Shown: positions 1 to 7,582, counted from the stretch's first letter. The stretch: DNA of 22,592 nucleotides from JBEKHI01 sp050012355 (GCA_050012355.1 JBEKHI010000093.1:1-22592), one strand, 5' to 3'. Numbers and translations: made by a program. Notes: generated by a model from the letters alone, not told the origin.

Positions 1-149
1 ACCTGTTCTGGCAGACCTCCTGGCCGATGGACTACCGGACCTGGACCGCGCCGGACATCTACGCACCGCCGACCTTCGAGACCTACCGCCGTAACCAGGA
101 CCCGGCACTGAACGCAATCCTCGCCATCCGAGAGCACGTACCCGGCTAG
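1..149 (+). CDS. C-terminal end of an unknown protein (5' partial)
   Basis: An open frame enters from the left edge (first full codon at 3) and stops at TAG 147-149. It gives about 48 residues ending in AILAIREHVPG. The stretch is rich in Trp, Tyr and Pro (FWQTSWPMDYRTWTAPDIY), which looks like real protein, and the third codon positions are mostly G or C. I do not recognise the family from this tail alone. The gene ends 31 bases before the first copy of the 52-bp repeat. The frame assignment rests on codon bias and on the lack of a better competing frame. Confidence 0.55.
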   Translation, partial: LFWQTSWPMDYRTWTAPDIYAPPTFETYRRNQDPALNAILAIREHVPG

Positions 150-180
150 CTAACCGCGGCGCCCGGGAACTTCTACAGGG

Positions 181-232
181 CCGTCGATGACCCATCGCTA
201 GCGCTGAGCCGCTATCGATGACCCATCGCTGG
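181..232. repeat. 52-bp dispersed paired-palindrome repeat, copy A
   Basis: This 52-base unit holds the 16-mer TCGATGACCCATCGCT twice, at 184-199 and 215-230. Each 16-mer contains the imperfect palindrome CGATG-ACC-CATCG. The copies are separated by a 15-base spacer starting AGCGCTGAGCC. The unit aligns over its full length with the reverse complement of 20518-20569 and, less well, with 1928-1979. It lies between genes, just after the stop of the partial gene at 1-149. It could be a REP/BIME-like extragenic element or a paired protein-binding site. Confidence 0.75.
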
Positions 233-399
233 GGTAGCAGAGGCCGCTCCACATCCGGCATAGCGGGCATATGGGGCGCGCGGGTCGCAAGTCCCGCCGT
301 GCGGCGCGGGCGCAGGCTAAGGCCCATGTGAGCTGGCATCTTGCCGCACGCTTTAGACTGCTGTACTACGCAATGCGCCCCGAAACGGAGATGCACCTG

Positions 400-492
400 A
401 TGCTGAACTACCTGCTCTCGGCGGTCATCTTCGTCTGTATCGTGGTCGTGCTCGTCGTGCTCTGGAAGCGCGAGCACCCCAAGAAGGACTAG
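400..492 (+). CDS. Small single-pass membrane peptide
   Basis: The preferred start is ATG 400, because GGAG at 387-390 sits 9 bases upstream. The product is 30 residues. It has a very hydrophobic stretch (LLSAVIFVCIVVVLVVLW, about residues 4-21) and then a charged tail, KREHPKKD. That pattern fits a one-helix membrane peptide with a positively charged cytoplasmic C-terminus. The frame stays open upstream to ATG 271, with alternative starts at 373 and 391. The extra residues (GRKSRRAARAQAKAH and so on) are Arg/Ala-rich and read like non-coding GC-rich sequence. Function is unknown, and no neighbour suggests one. Confidence 0.45.
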   Translation: MLNYLLSAVIFVCIVVVLVVLWKREHPKKD

Positions 493-559
493 CCCACGAG
501 GGCGGATTCCAGGCGTCCCGTCAGGTAGGACACCTTCGACCGGGCGGCATCGCTTAGCC

Positions 560-814
560 TCACCGCTGGATTACGCCGGAAATCGGCGGACCGCCAGGCC
601 TATCCCCGGCTGCTGCTCGTACCGCGGCAGCAGCAGGTGCTTGTCGAACCGGCCGGCAGCCCGGTCCGGCCGGAGATCCTGGTGACAATGGCGAATTCGA
701 GCTTGGGAGCCTCGCCCGGCTGGCGACGCTCTCGTAGTAATCGATGAGCCGGTCGAATACGCCAGCGGCCATATCCACCGAAGGCCGCCCTTCCCCGGTC
801 GGCTCAAGATCCAT
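560..814 (-). CDS. Small coupled ORF downstream of the DUF3500 gene, possibly a decayed gene
   Basis: ATG at 814 overlaps the end of the DUF3500 gene by 11 bases. A GGAG lies 9 bases upstream, inside that gene, so translation would be coupled. The N-terminal part (MDLEPTGEGRPSVDMAAGVF then DRLIDYYESVA) looks like real protein. After about residue 33 the frame becomes Pro/Ala/Gly-rich. More protein-like strings then appear in the other two minus frames (PKLEFAIVTRISGRTG, and FDKHLLLPRYEQQPGIG). This suggests a gene that has lost its frame, although a true 84-residue protein is not excluded. The family is not recognised. Confidence 0.35.
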   Translation of the reverse strand: MDLEPTGEGRPSVDMAAGVFDRLIDYYESVASRARLPSSNSPLSPGSPAGPGCRPVRQAPAAAAVRAAAGDRPGGPPISGVIQR

Positions 815-1880
815 TCGCCTGGTCTCCGAAATCGCCGTTCAGGTCGCGCAGTACCGAGTGCGCGTGGTTGGCGGCTGACTGGGTGTTGTCGTATTCGGCG
901 AGCAGCCAGTCGTCCTGCAGCCGAAAGTAGATCGGGCCCGATTCCGCGACCTGGCCGGCGTAGCCGAAGTGCAGGCCGTCCACCGACCGGTAGCCGTCCA
1001 GCCAGGGATCGGCGATCTCATCGGGGAACCGGCGAATGTAGGCCTCGACCACCGTCAGCAGCGCCGCGCGCTCGGCCGCGGTCATGTCCGCGCCGGGCAG
1101 TCCCTTGGGCCGTCGGGTGATGGCCAGCCTGCGGTGATCCTCGCCGCCATAGCCGCTCGCTGCCTCGACGGTGACGTCGATCTGGTCGACCAGGTCGCTC
1201 AGCCGGCCCGGCGGGAACCGGCCGCGCCATAGGTCCTGCATGTGGATCATCTCGTCGTCGCCGCCGACTCGCGCCCGGTTGCCGCTGACGATGTCCGAGA
1301 TCGCCACCGGATGCAGGAACGCCTCCGTCATCCCGCGCCGCGACAGCGACAGCGCCAGCTCGCGGGCCGCACCCTCCAGTCCGCCGAGCGGGAGCAGCGA
1401 GCCGTCGGCGAGCAACGGCGTACGGGCAGGATTGGCGCCGATGAAACACGGCGTGCAAGACGCCACCCGCCCGCCTGCCACCGTGTAATTCAGCGAAATG
1501 TGGTGACCGCCGAAGCGCCAGCCCCAGGTCTCGTCACCGGGTGAGCCGAAAACCGCCAGGTAATACAGCCCAGGGTCGCGGCCGCGTTCCCTCCCCCAGT
1601 CACGAGACCACAGCTCGGCCCGGTCGAGGACGTTCTCCAGCCCGATGACTGTCGCGACCGTCGCGTAGCCCGCCTGCGACAGGCCGGTCGCCACCAGCCG
1701 CATGGCCAGGGACTGCTGCGCGGGCCGCTGCTCGTTCAGCGGCAGGCCGCCGTGATCCGTGGGGGTGTAGAACCACGTCCTGCGCTCGGTGTCCGGCAGC
1801 AGCGCCCGGGTTCGCTGCCGGTCATCGAGAGAACCCAGCCAGCTGTCAGCAGCCTCCCACATCTCCCCTGCCACACTCAT
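804..1880 (-). CDS. DUF3500 domain-containing protein
   Basis: The 358-residue product matches my memory of the DUF3500 family (PF12006), in which one domain fills almost the whole protein. Family-like stretches are FGSPGDETWGWRFGGHHISL (about residues 111-130), the following NYTVAGG, and TPCFIGANPARTPLL. The biochemical role of the family is not established. There is no signal peptide or membrane helix, so it is probably cytoplasmic. The ATG at 1880 is chosen because AGGAG (complement of 1889-1893) lies 8 bases upstream. The start is 47 bases from repeat copy B, and a coupled small ORF follows. Confidence 0.8.
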   Translation of the reverse strand: MSVAGEMWEAADSWLGSLDDRQRTRALLPDTERRTWFYTPTDHGGLPLNEQRPAQQSLAMRLVATGLSQAGYATVATVIGLENVLDRAELWSRDWGRERGRDPGLYYLAVFGSPGDETWGWRFGGHHISLNYTVAGGRVASCTPCFIGANPARTPLLADGSLLPLGGLEGAARELALSLSRRGMTEAFLHPVAISDIVSGNRARVGGDDEMIHMQDLWRGRFPPGRLSDLVDQIDVTVEAASGYGGEDHRRLAITRRPKGLPGADMTAAERAALLTVVEAYIRRFPDEIADPWLDGYRSVDGLHFGYAGQVAESGPIYFRLQDDWLLAEYDNTQSAANHAHSVLRDLNGDFGDQANGS

Positions 1881-1927
1881 CCGCCCGGCTCCTCAATGTC
1901 AGCTTCCCGCGCCTCATGAACCTTGAG

Positions 1928-1979
1928 GCATGGATGTCCCACCGCTGGCGCTATTTGGCCAGCGATGGGACATCCATGG
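1928..1979. repeat. 52-bp dispersed paired-palindrome repeat, copy B
   Basis: Arms at 1929-1948 and 1959-1978 are inverted repeats matching at 19 of 20 positions around the 10-base centre CGCTATTTGG. A transcript could form a long, stable hairpin. The centre GGCGCTATTTGGC corresponds to GGCGTTATTCGGC in the reverse complement of the copy at 20518-20569. The element lies upstream of the DUF3500 start, between two genes on the minus strand. Hairpin or terminator activity is possible, but there is no T-run. A dispersed extragenic element explains the three related copies better. Confidence 0.8.
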
Positions 1980-2060
1980 GGTCGTCGGGTGGGGTGCTCC
2001 GCTCTTGGGGTACGCGTTACGCGCCGGAATCAAGCGGCGCGCACGTCGTTGTGGCCGGGG

Positions 2061-2309
2061 CTAGGCTCCGTCCGATAGTTCGTCTTCGCGGCCGCCCGGA
2101 TCCAGGCCGCCCAGATCGTCCGGTCCGGCAGTCGTGGCGTTCGGGTCCGCGAGCTCGTCCTCACGGCCGCCTTGGTCTGGCCCGCCGAGGGTGTCAGGTC
2201 CTGCGATGTCACCAGGCGCGCCGAGCTCGTCCTCACGACCACCGGGGTCGGGCCCACCCAGCTCGTCAGGCGTCTGGCTTTCAGGCTGTGGGTTCTGTGC
2301 ATTCGCCAT
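2061..2309 (-). CDS. Acidic GGREDEL-repeat protein
   Basis: The 82-residue protein is built from three imperfect repeats: DELGGPDPGGREDELGAPGD, DTLGGPDQGGREDELADPN and DDLGGLDPGGREDELSDGA. The repeat core is D-x-L-G-G-x-D-x-G-G-R-E-D-E-L. The product is strongly acidic, has no Cys, no aromatic residue and no Lys, and is almost certainly disordered. Translation is well supported: AAGGAG (complement of 2317-2322) sits 7 bases before the ATG at 2309. The underlying DNA repeats point to duplication of a roughly 75-base unit. I recognise no family. The short N-terminus (MANAQNPQPESQTP) is also low-complexity, and there is no signal peptide. Confidence 0.7.
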   Translation of the reverse strand: MANAQNPQPESQTPDELGGPDPGGREDELGAPGDIAGPDTLGGPDQGGREDELADPNATTAGPDDLGGLDPGGREDELSDGA

Positions 2310-2316
2310 TGACGGA

Positions 2317-2322
2317 CTCCTT
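2317..2322 (-). promoter_or_regulatory. Ribosome binding site of the GGREDEL-repeat gene
   Basis: On the minus strand this reads AAGGAG and is separated from the ATG at 2309 by TCCGTCA (7 bases). It is one of the best ribosome binding sites in the window. It is a main reason to accept this short, low-complexity reading frame as a gene. Confidence 0.75.
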
Positions 2323-2419
2323 AACGGAGGTGCTCTAGTTGCTCATGCTGCCACTCCAGAGCCAGCCGCGGTAGGCCCACCCTCCGTTCCGGAGGGCGCT
2401 GTGGAGTCGTTGCTGGTAG

Positions 2420-2740
2420 GTGCGCGGCGAGAGCCTGACCGTCCGTGGCTGGGGCGCATTCCCCGGCGGTGAGCTCAGGCTGGGTAGCCTCGAAATCGTG
2501 AAATTTGAGGATCCCGGGCCGGTGCGGGATCAGGTGGTCGCGGCGATTCTGGCCGGCGCCAAGACGACCACTACCGGTCTGGTGCTGGAATTCCCGGAGC
2601 CTGGCCAGCAGTATGTGGTGCTCGATTCCGTCAGCCGTCCGGCCGCGGTGATCGAGATGACTGAGGTGCGGAAGGTCCCGATCGCCGATATCAACCTGCG
2701 TCACGTCATAGCCGACGGCGACGAGTCGGTGGCGGAGTGA
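2420..2740 (+). CDS. ASCH-domain protein, 3' truncated
   Basis: The frame encodes an ASCH domain, a PUA-like fold often linked to RNA binding. Visible family features are the motif FEDPGPVRDQVVAAILAGAK followed by TTTTGL, then YVVLDSVSRPAAVIEMTEVR and GDESVAE. The small bacterial families normally continue from SVAE into WR-x-AH-x3-FW and about 30 more residues. Here the Trp position reads TGA (2738-2740). The bases after it still spell RDAH in frame, then stop again, so the end of the domain is missing. A GTG at 2420 has no clear ribosome site; GTG 2498 is an alternative start. The gene is probably non-functional or recently truncated. Confidence 0.65.
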   Translation: MRGESLTVRGWGAFPGGELRLGSLEIVKFEDPGPVRDQVVAAILAGAKTTTTGLVLEFPEPGQQYVVLDSVSRPAAVIEMTEVRKVPIADINLRHVIADGDESVAE

Positions 2741-3483
2741 CGGGACGCGCACTGTTGATGGTCGTGATGCTAACGGTTTAGGTGTTGCTGGTGTGATCTC
2801 CTGACTGGTGCCCCGTTGCTGGTGGGTGCTGCATTACCGAGACCGGAAAGTCCTCCGCCTCGGCTGGGCGCGGCAGCCGGCCCGGACCCGCTGGCGGCCA
2901 GCTGACTTCTCCCGGCTTAGCGCACATTTCCCGTCCGCAATGCCCGGATATGCCCGGCAGCCGGGGTGCACCAACCCGGGAGAAGATGCCTCCGCACAGC
3001 GCCGCCCGCGGCAGCGGCACGCCACGACCCGCAGCCCGCGCCACTTTCACGCCACCGCGACCATCCCCTCGGGACAAGGCAGGCTTTGCTGTTGCTGCCG
3101 CACCCACCAGGAATGCTCCGCTGCCGCGCGCCCAGCTGAGGTCCATTTTTCGGCTCAGAGTCTGGTTGATGCGGCACTAACCAGCAATGGGGCGCGACCG
3201 GCTCAGTAACGCTGGAACCCATCACCTGCGGGCGTTCTTCAGCGTGTCTCTGCCCGCAGCCTCACCCGCGGCCTGGCCGGGTGAATGGGCTGGTCAGCAG
3301 GATGGAGGTAGCAGGAAATCCGTGATGCCTAAGGTTCCGATCCCGGACACGCGGCGCCGCTGTTGTTCCGGCACTCTCGCCGCGTCTAGAGGTCAACGAG
3401 TCGAGCGCCGGGGCGGCGCGTTCTTCCACCGCGGTGGGGTTCGGGGCCGGCCGGGCCGTCGCTCACGTCGTTATGGTCGCTGG
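2741..3483. other. 743-bp region without a recognisable gene
   Basis: Several overlapping frames are open on both strands here. Their translations are Arg/Pro/Ala-rich with no recognisable motif, and none has a convincing ribosome binding site. One perfect 8-bp inverted repeat, CTGCGGGC/GCCCGCAG, lies at 3226-3233 and 3252-3259 with an 18-base loop. The first bases may include decayed remains of the ASCH gene. The region lies between a plus-strand gene end and a minus-strand gene end, so both flanking genes point into it. Confidence 0.5.
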
Positions 3484-5418
3484 TTAGTGGTCTTGCGTTT
3501 GGCCCGCGGTTCGGGAGAACACGACCCGGTCTAGCTCCTTGCCCTGCTGATTGATGAAGCGGAGCATCATCGTGGTCCGCTGCCCCTTGCGGGCTGGGGT
3601 CACGTCGAGCGCGATGAAGCCGTAGTCGGAGTACCGTGCCTGCGACCAGTCGACCGTCTCGAAGGTCTCGCTGAAGTCAAGCTCGTTCACCCACGGACCG
3701 GTCTGCGTCTTGGCGTCCCCGACGACCGTGGTGCCGCTGCCCTTGCCGACGGCGAAGTTCCGGTCGGTCTCGTGCGCGCCGGTCCAGCCGTACCGCGGCG
3801 TACCCGCGGTACCGACCGTGACGTAGCTGGTGCCGTCCTTGGCTGGCTCGACCTCGGCGGGCTCGCGGGGAGACAGCGCGACCGCTTGCTTGCTGGACCG
3901 CGCGCTGTTGGTCTTCGCGTCGTAGATCAGCGGGTTGGTCCGCTCGTACACGTGGTTGTGACCCTGCACGGCCAGGTCCACCTGGTAGCGGGAGAACAGC
4001 GGCGCGAGCTTGGACCGGACACCGCCGTCGGAGCTGTGCCCGTTGCAGGTGGAGAACGCGCATTCGTGGTAGAACGCCACGATGAAGTCGATCTCCTGAT
4101 CCCGCCGCCAGGCCGCGAGGGTCTCCTCAAGCCAGCGCAGCTGGGCGCCGTGGCTGTATCCGAGCAGCCCCTGGATCTCCCAGCTCAGCTCGTTGGCGTC
4201 CACGCTGATGATCCCGACGTTGCCGTAGCTGAAGCTGTAGACGGACGGGCAGCCGGACGGACCGGTCCTGGGCAGGTCAAGCCGCTTCTCCAGCCCGCCG
4301 TAGCCGAGCGGTTCGTAGCTGGCGACCGTGCCCTGGCCGGCCGCGACAGCGGAGGAGAACAGCTCAGGCTCGTGGTTACCGGTCGCGAACATCCACGGGA
4401 TGGACGCCGAGCTGGCCTCGATCATCGGGAACCAGCTCGACCAGATCCAGGGGTCGTAGTAGTCCCAGCCACCGCTGTTCGCTGGTGGCTGCGGGGTGTT
4501 CTTCGAGCCGGGCTGGGTGCCGTTGGGGCCATCGGGGTTGATGATCGGCTGGATGTCGCCCTGGGCCTGCGCGTAGCACAGGTCACCGGCCTGCAAGTTG
4601 AACCGCGACGGGGTGTGGTTGGTCAGGTTGCGGACCCGGTTGATCTGGTTGATCACCGCCGAGGTGGTGTTTACCCCGGTGCGGGCGGGATTGTCGGGGT
4701 CGCCGGAGTCGTAGGAGCCGTTGTTCCACATCCCCCAGTCGGACTCGGGCAGCAGCGAGGGGTCGCGGTCCAGCGACGGGCCGGGAATGCCCTCGTCGGC
4801 GAAGGCTGTGAAGGTGAACGGCTCGGGAAAGTCACGGCGCGGGGCGGTCAGGAAGCCGGCGTCGGCGGTGGCGCCCTTCTCACCGCCCGCGGTGTAGCGG
4901 AACCGGTAGTGGTACTGGGTTCCCGGGGCCAGGCCGTCCAGCCGCGCGTGCACGAAGAACTGATCGGCGTTGAGCGTGCGAGAAGCCTTCAGCACGCCGG
5001 GCTTGCCGTCCCACACCGGAACGTGCGTCAGCAGCTCGCGGATCTCCGCCTCGACGGTGTGCCCGTAGCCGCGGTCCCGGCCGTAGTCGAGCCAGATCCG
5101 CAGCGAGCGGGGCGGGACGGCGTTGTACGTGTTGAGGTTGATCAGCTGAGCGCCGACCCACATCTGACGGGCCGGGTCATCGCCGAACGACAAGTGGCGG
5201 CCATTGACCACGAAGCCCCCGGCGACCGTCCCGGTGCTGGCGAGGACCGCCGCGACCGCCTGGTCAGACCAGTTACCCGGCCCGAGCAAGAGACCGCCCG
5301 CCGCCGCGCCGACGGCACCGGTCAGCATCGTCCGGCGGCTCACGGCGTTGCGGCGCAGATGCGCCATCCACTCTTCATGTTGCTCGGCGAGCGGACGGTG
5401 CCGCTGTTGCGCTGCCAT
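3484..5418 (-). CDS. Tat-exported purple acid phosphatase-like metallophosphoesterase
   Basis: The 644-residue product starts with a twin-arginine signal: SRRTML at residues 27-32, then a hydrophobic Ala/Gly/Leu stretch to about 47. Export in folded form is therefore likely. A purple-acid-phosphatase N-terminal (Fn3-like) domain spans about 60-195. A metallophosphoesterase domain follows, with metal-ligand motifs FADEG (D208), GDLCYA (D279), GNHE (347-350), FYHE (H451) and QGHNHVYERT (H487, H489). The family hydrolyses phosphate esters with a two-metal centre; the substrate is unknown. The frame is open further upstream to 6240, but that part lies antisense to the next gene. ATG 5418 precedes the Tat signal; ATG 5367 is an alternative. 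The gene is divergent from the DUF4037-GNAT gene. Confidence 0.85.
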   Translation of the reverse strand: MAAQQRHRPLAEQHEEWMAHLRRNAVSRRTMLTGAVGAAAGGLLLGPGNWSDQAVAAVLASTGTVAGGFVVNGRHLSFGDDPARQMWVGAQLINLNTYNAVPPRSLRIWLDYGRDRGYGHTVEAEIRELLTHVPVWDGKPGVLKASRTLNADQFFVHARLDGLAPGTQYHYRFRYTAGGEKGATADAGFLTAPRRDFPEPFTFTAFADEGIPGPSLDRDPSLLPESDWGMWNNGSYDSGDPDNPARTGVNTTSAVINQINRVRNLTNHTPSRFNLQAGDLCYAQAQGDIQPIINPDGPNGTQPGSKNTPQPPANSGGWDYYDPWIWSSWFPMIEASSASIPWMFATGNHEPELFSSAVAAGQGTVASYEPLGYGGLEKRLDLPRTGPSGCPSVYSFSYGNVGIISVDANELSWEIQGLLGYSHGAQLRWLEETLAAWRRDQEIDFIVAFYHECAFSTCNGHSSDGGVRSKLAPLFSRYQVDLAVQGHNHVYERTNPLIYDAKTNSARSSKQAVALSPREPAEVEPAKDGTSYVTVGTAGTPRYGWTGAHETDRNFAVGKGSGTTVVGDAKTQTGPWVNELDFSETFETVDWSQARYSDYGFIALDVTPARKGQRTTMMLRFINQQGKELDRVVFSRTAGQTQDH

Positions 5419-5520
5419 GCGCGCAACGGTAGGTCTGTGAGGCCTCCGGGCGAGGATTCCCAGGTGAACGAAATGTTGCCCCGCCGGGAAAATCAATCGA
5501 CAGATAGCGCGTGAAGGGGA
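5419..5520. promoter_or_regulatory. Divergent promoter region
   Basis: This 102-base gap separates the starts of the phosphatase gene (minus) and the DUF4037-GNAT gene (plus), so it must hold both promoters. It contains an A/T-richer part, GGGAAAATCAATCGACAG, around 5486-5503. I see no convincing paired -35 and -10 boxes and no clear operator. Confidence 0.4.
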
Positions 5521-7104
5521 ATGATCGCCGGCGTGATCACTGGTCGGCAGCTCGCCCGCGAGTTCTGGGCTGACGCGGTACGGCCGCTGCTGGATGAGCG
5601 GTTCCCTGGCCTGCGATACGCGGCGGCGCTGATCGGCCCCGGGTCGGAGGTCGCTGGCTTCGACAGCGAGCGCTCCACTGACCACGACTGGGGTCCGCGC
5701 ATGCAGCTCTTCCTGTCGCCCGGCGACGCCGATCCGGTCGCCGAGGCGCTCACCGGCCGGCTGCCGGCTTCGTTCCGCGGCTACCCGGTCGCGTTCCCGG
5801 TCACCCGGGAGCCAGACGGCACCGCCCGGCATCGGGTGGAGGTGACCAGCTTGGGTGCCTGGGCAGCCGGGCGTCTTGGCTTCGACCTGCGGCATGAGCC
5901 CACCTTGCTGGACTGGCTGGCTACCCCGGCGCAGCGGCTGGCCGAGTTCACCGGCGGTGAGGTGTTTCATGACGGTCCGGGCGAGCTGACCCGGGCCCGC
6001 AAGGCGCTGGCGTGGTACCCGCGTGATGTGTGGCTGTACGTGCTGGCCTGCCAGTGGCAGCGGATCGGGCAGGAAGAGGCCTTCCCCGGCCGGTGTGCCG
6101 AGGCCGGAGATGAGCTGGGTTCGGTGATCGTCACCGCGCGGCTGACGCGAGACCTGATGCGGTTGTGCCTGTTGATGCACCGTCGCTACCCGCCGTACAG
6201 CAAATGGCTGGGTACCGCCGTCGCGCGGCTTCCCGGCCAAGCTGGGCTAACCGCGTCCCTGGCCGCCGCGATATCGGCCCAAGACTTTCGCAACCGCGAG
6301 CAGCACCTGTGCCAGGCATACGAGACGCTCGCTGCGTTGCACAATCAGCTTGGGCTCACCCCGCCGATTGATGTCCACGTCCGGCCCTTCCATGATCGGC
6401 CGTACCAGGTGATCGGGGCTTCTCGGCTCACCGGGGCGCTGCGGGAAGCGATCGCCGACCAGCAGATCAGGCAGTTGCCGCTGACCGGTGCGACCGACCA
6501 GTACATCGACAGCACTGATGCTCTCGGTCAGCTCAGCGTGCTGCGCGAATGCGCCCTCGCCGTCATCCGGCAGCCTGGGATGGGCCCGGTGCTGATCCGG
6601 CCCGAGGCCGTCGGCGACGCCGAGGTCATCCACGCCATCACCGCGGCGGCTTTCGCCAAGCCGGGTGGCCACGGCCAGACGGAGGCCAGGCTGGTCGACG
6701 AACTCCGGGTCAGCCCGGCCTGGTTGCCGGAGTTGTCGCTGGTGGCGACCACACCCGCGGGCGAGATTATCGGGCACGTGCTGTGCACCCGAGGTCACGT
6801 CGGCCAGGAACCCGTACTAGCGCTCGGCCCGCTGACGGTCCGGCCGGACAACCAGCGACGCGGCGTGGGCAGCGCACTCATGCAGGCCGTCCTCGGGGCG
6901 GCCGACGCTCTCGGCGAGCCCTTGGTCGCGCTGCTCGGCAATCCGGCTTACTACCGTCAGTTCGGGTTCCGGCTTAGTACTGAGTATGAGATCAGGCCGC
7001 CTCGGCCGGAATGGGAGCCCCATTTCCAGGTCAGGGTCCTGAGCCGGTACCAGCCCGGCCTGCGGGGCACGTTCGCCTACCCGGAACCTTTCGACCGGAC
7101 CTGA
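5521..7104 (+). CDS. DUF4037-GNAT fusion protein
   Basis: Two domains are fused in 527 residues. Residues 1 to about 345 match the DUF4037 family, which is nucleotidyltransferase-like; its signature is visible as GPGSEVAGFDSERSTDHDWG (residues 39-58). Residues about 357-527 form a GNAT acetyltransferase of the YhbS type, with the acetyl-CoA loop VRPDNQRRGVGSAL near 440-453 and the later NPAYYRQFGF segment. Each half is known to me as a family, but the acyl or nucleotidyl acceptor is not known for this protein. AAGGGGA at 5514-5520 lies directly against ATG 5521, and GTG 5533 is an alternative start with a long 12-base gap. The linker (DALGQLSVLRECALAVIRQP) has no frame break, so the fusion looks genuine. 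Confidence 0.85.
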   Translation: MIAGVITGRQLAREFWADAVRPLLDERFPGLRYAAALIGPGSEVAGFDSERSTDHDWGPRMQLFLSPGDADPVAEALTGRLPASFRGYPVAFPVTREPDGTARHRVEVTSLGAWAAGRLGFDLRHEPTLLDWLATPAQRLAEFTGGEVFHDGPGELTRARKALAWYPRDVWLYVLACQWQRIGQEEAFPGRCAEAGDELGSVIVTARLTRDLMRLCLLMHRRYPPYSKWLGTAVARLPGQAGLTASLAAAISAQDFRNREQHLCQAYETLAALHNQLGLTPPIDVHVRPFHDRPYQVIGASRLTGALREAIADQQIRQLPLTGATDQYIDSTDALGQLSVLRECALAVIRQPGMGPVLIRPEAVGDAEVIHAITAAAFAKPGGHGQTEARLVDELRVSPAWLPELSLVATTPAGEIIGHVLCTRGHVGQEPVLALGPLTVRPDNQRRGVGSALMQAVLGAADALGEPLVALLGNPAYYRQFGFRLSTEYEIRPPRPEWEPHFQVRVLSRYQPGLRGTFAYPEPFDRT

Positions 7105-7179
7105 CAGCTATCCGGCAGGTGGCTTCGAGGCACTGGCCGCATCTGCTGGCGTTAGCGCCCCTCATGACGTAAGGTGCAT

Positions 7180-7206
7180 CCTGACAATGTCAGGGAACGC
7201 CTGACA
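7180..7206. promoter_or_regulatory. Palindromic operator-like site before the ClpX-zinc-finger gene
   Basis: CCTGACAATGTCAGG at 7180-7194 is a perfect palindrome around one central A. A third half-site, CCTGACA, follows at 7200-7206, just before the ribosome binding site. This arrangement, one full site plus one half-site close to a start codon, is typical of a repressor operator. The regulator is unknown. Autoregulation by the adjacent small protein is possible but unproven. Confidence 0.5.
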
Positions 7207-7219
7207 GATAGGAGGCGGC

Positions 7220-7582
7220 ATGTCCAGCGAAACGTCGGTCCAGGTGCGCTGCTCGTTCTGCGGCAAGCCGAGCACGGAGGTCGAGAAGGTGATCGCCGGG
7301 CCTGGCGTGTACATCTGCAATGAGTGCGTCGGGCTATGCAATGACATCCTCGGGACCGAGCGGCAGAAGCCGTCCGAGGTGCCGGTCTGGGAAGAATCCA
7401 TGAGCGATGAGCAGATCCTGGACCTGCTCCCCCGCATCGCCGCGGTCGGCGCTCAGACCGAGGCCAGCCTCCAGCGGATGGTCACCATCTTGCGCGAGCG
7501 ACGGGTGACCTGGGCGCGCATCGGCGCCGCGCTGCAGATCACCCGGCAGTCGGCGTGGGAGCGGTTCTCCGGTGAGGAGTAG
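7220..7582 (+). CDS. Stand-alone ClpX-type zinc-finger protein
   Basis: The 120-residue protein begins with a ClpX-type C4 zinc finger: C11-x2-C14-x18-C33-x2-C36, within CSFCGKPSTEVEKVIAGPGV and YICNECVGLC. There is no AAA+ ATPase after it. In place of the ATPase there is a linker and a C-terminal segment (TWARIGAALQITRQSAWERF, about residues 97-116) that resembles a helix-turn-helix. In ClpX this zinc domain mediates dimerisation and adaptor or substrate binding. Here a DNA-binding or adaptor role is a fair inference only. AGGAGG at 7210-7215 is 4 bases before the ATG. A palindrome lies just upstream, and mdh follows 47 bases downstream. Confidence 0.85.
   Translation: MSSETSVQVRCSFCGKPSTEVEKVIAGPGVYICNECVGLCNDILGTERQKPSEVPVWEESMSDEQILDLLPRIAAVGAQTEASLQRMVTILRERRVTWARIGAALQITRQSAWERFSGEE

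Noticed and set aside
2778..3209. Overlapping frames on both strands in the gene-poor region
   Set aside because: Low-complexity Arg/Pro/Ala translations, no ribosome sites, and no recognisable domain.
3226..3259. Inverted repeat as a transcription terminator
   Set aside because: The arms are perfect, but the loop is long (18 bases) and no T-run follows on either strand.
3772..5514. Long plus-strand frame (580 codons)
   Set aside because: It is antisense to the phosphatase gene. Its translation is Val/Gly/Arg-rich with no motif, while the minus frame has a Tat signal and all metal-binding motifs.
5419..6240. Upstream extension of the phosphatase frame by 274 codons
   Set aside because: It is antisense to the DUF4037 domain. 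The Tat signal expected near the N-terminus begins only after 5418.
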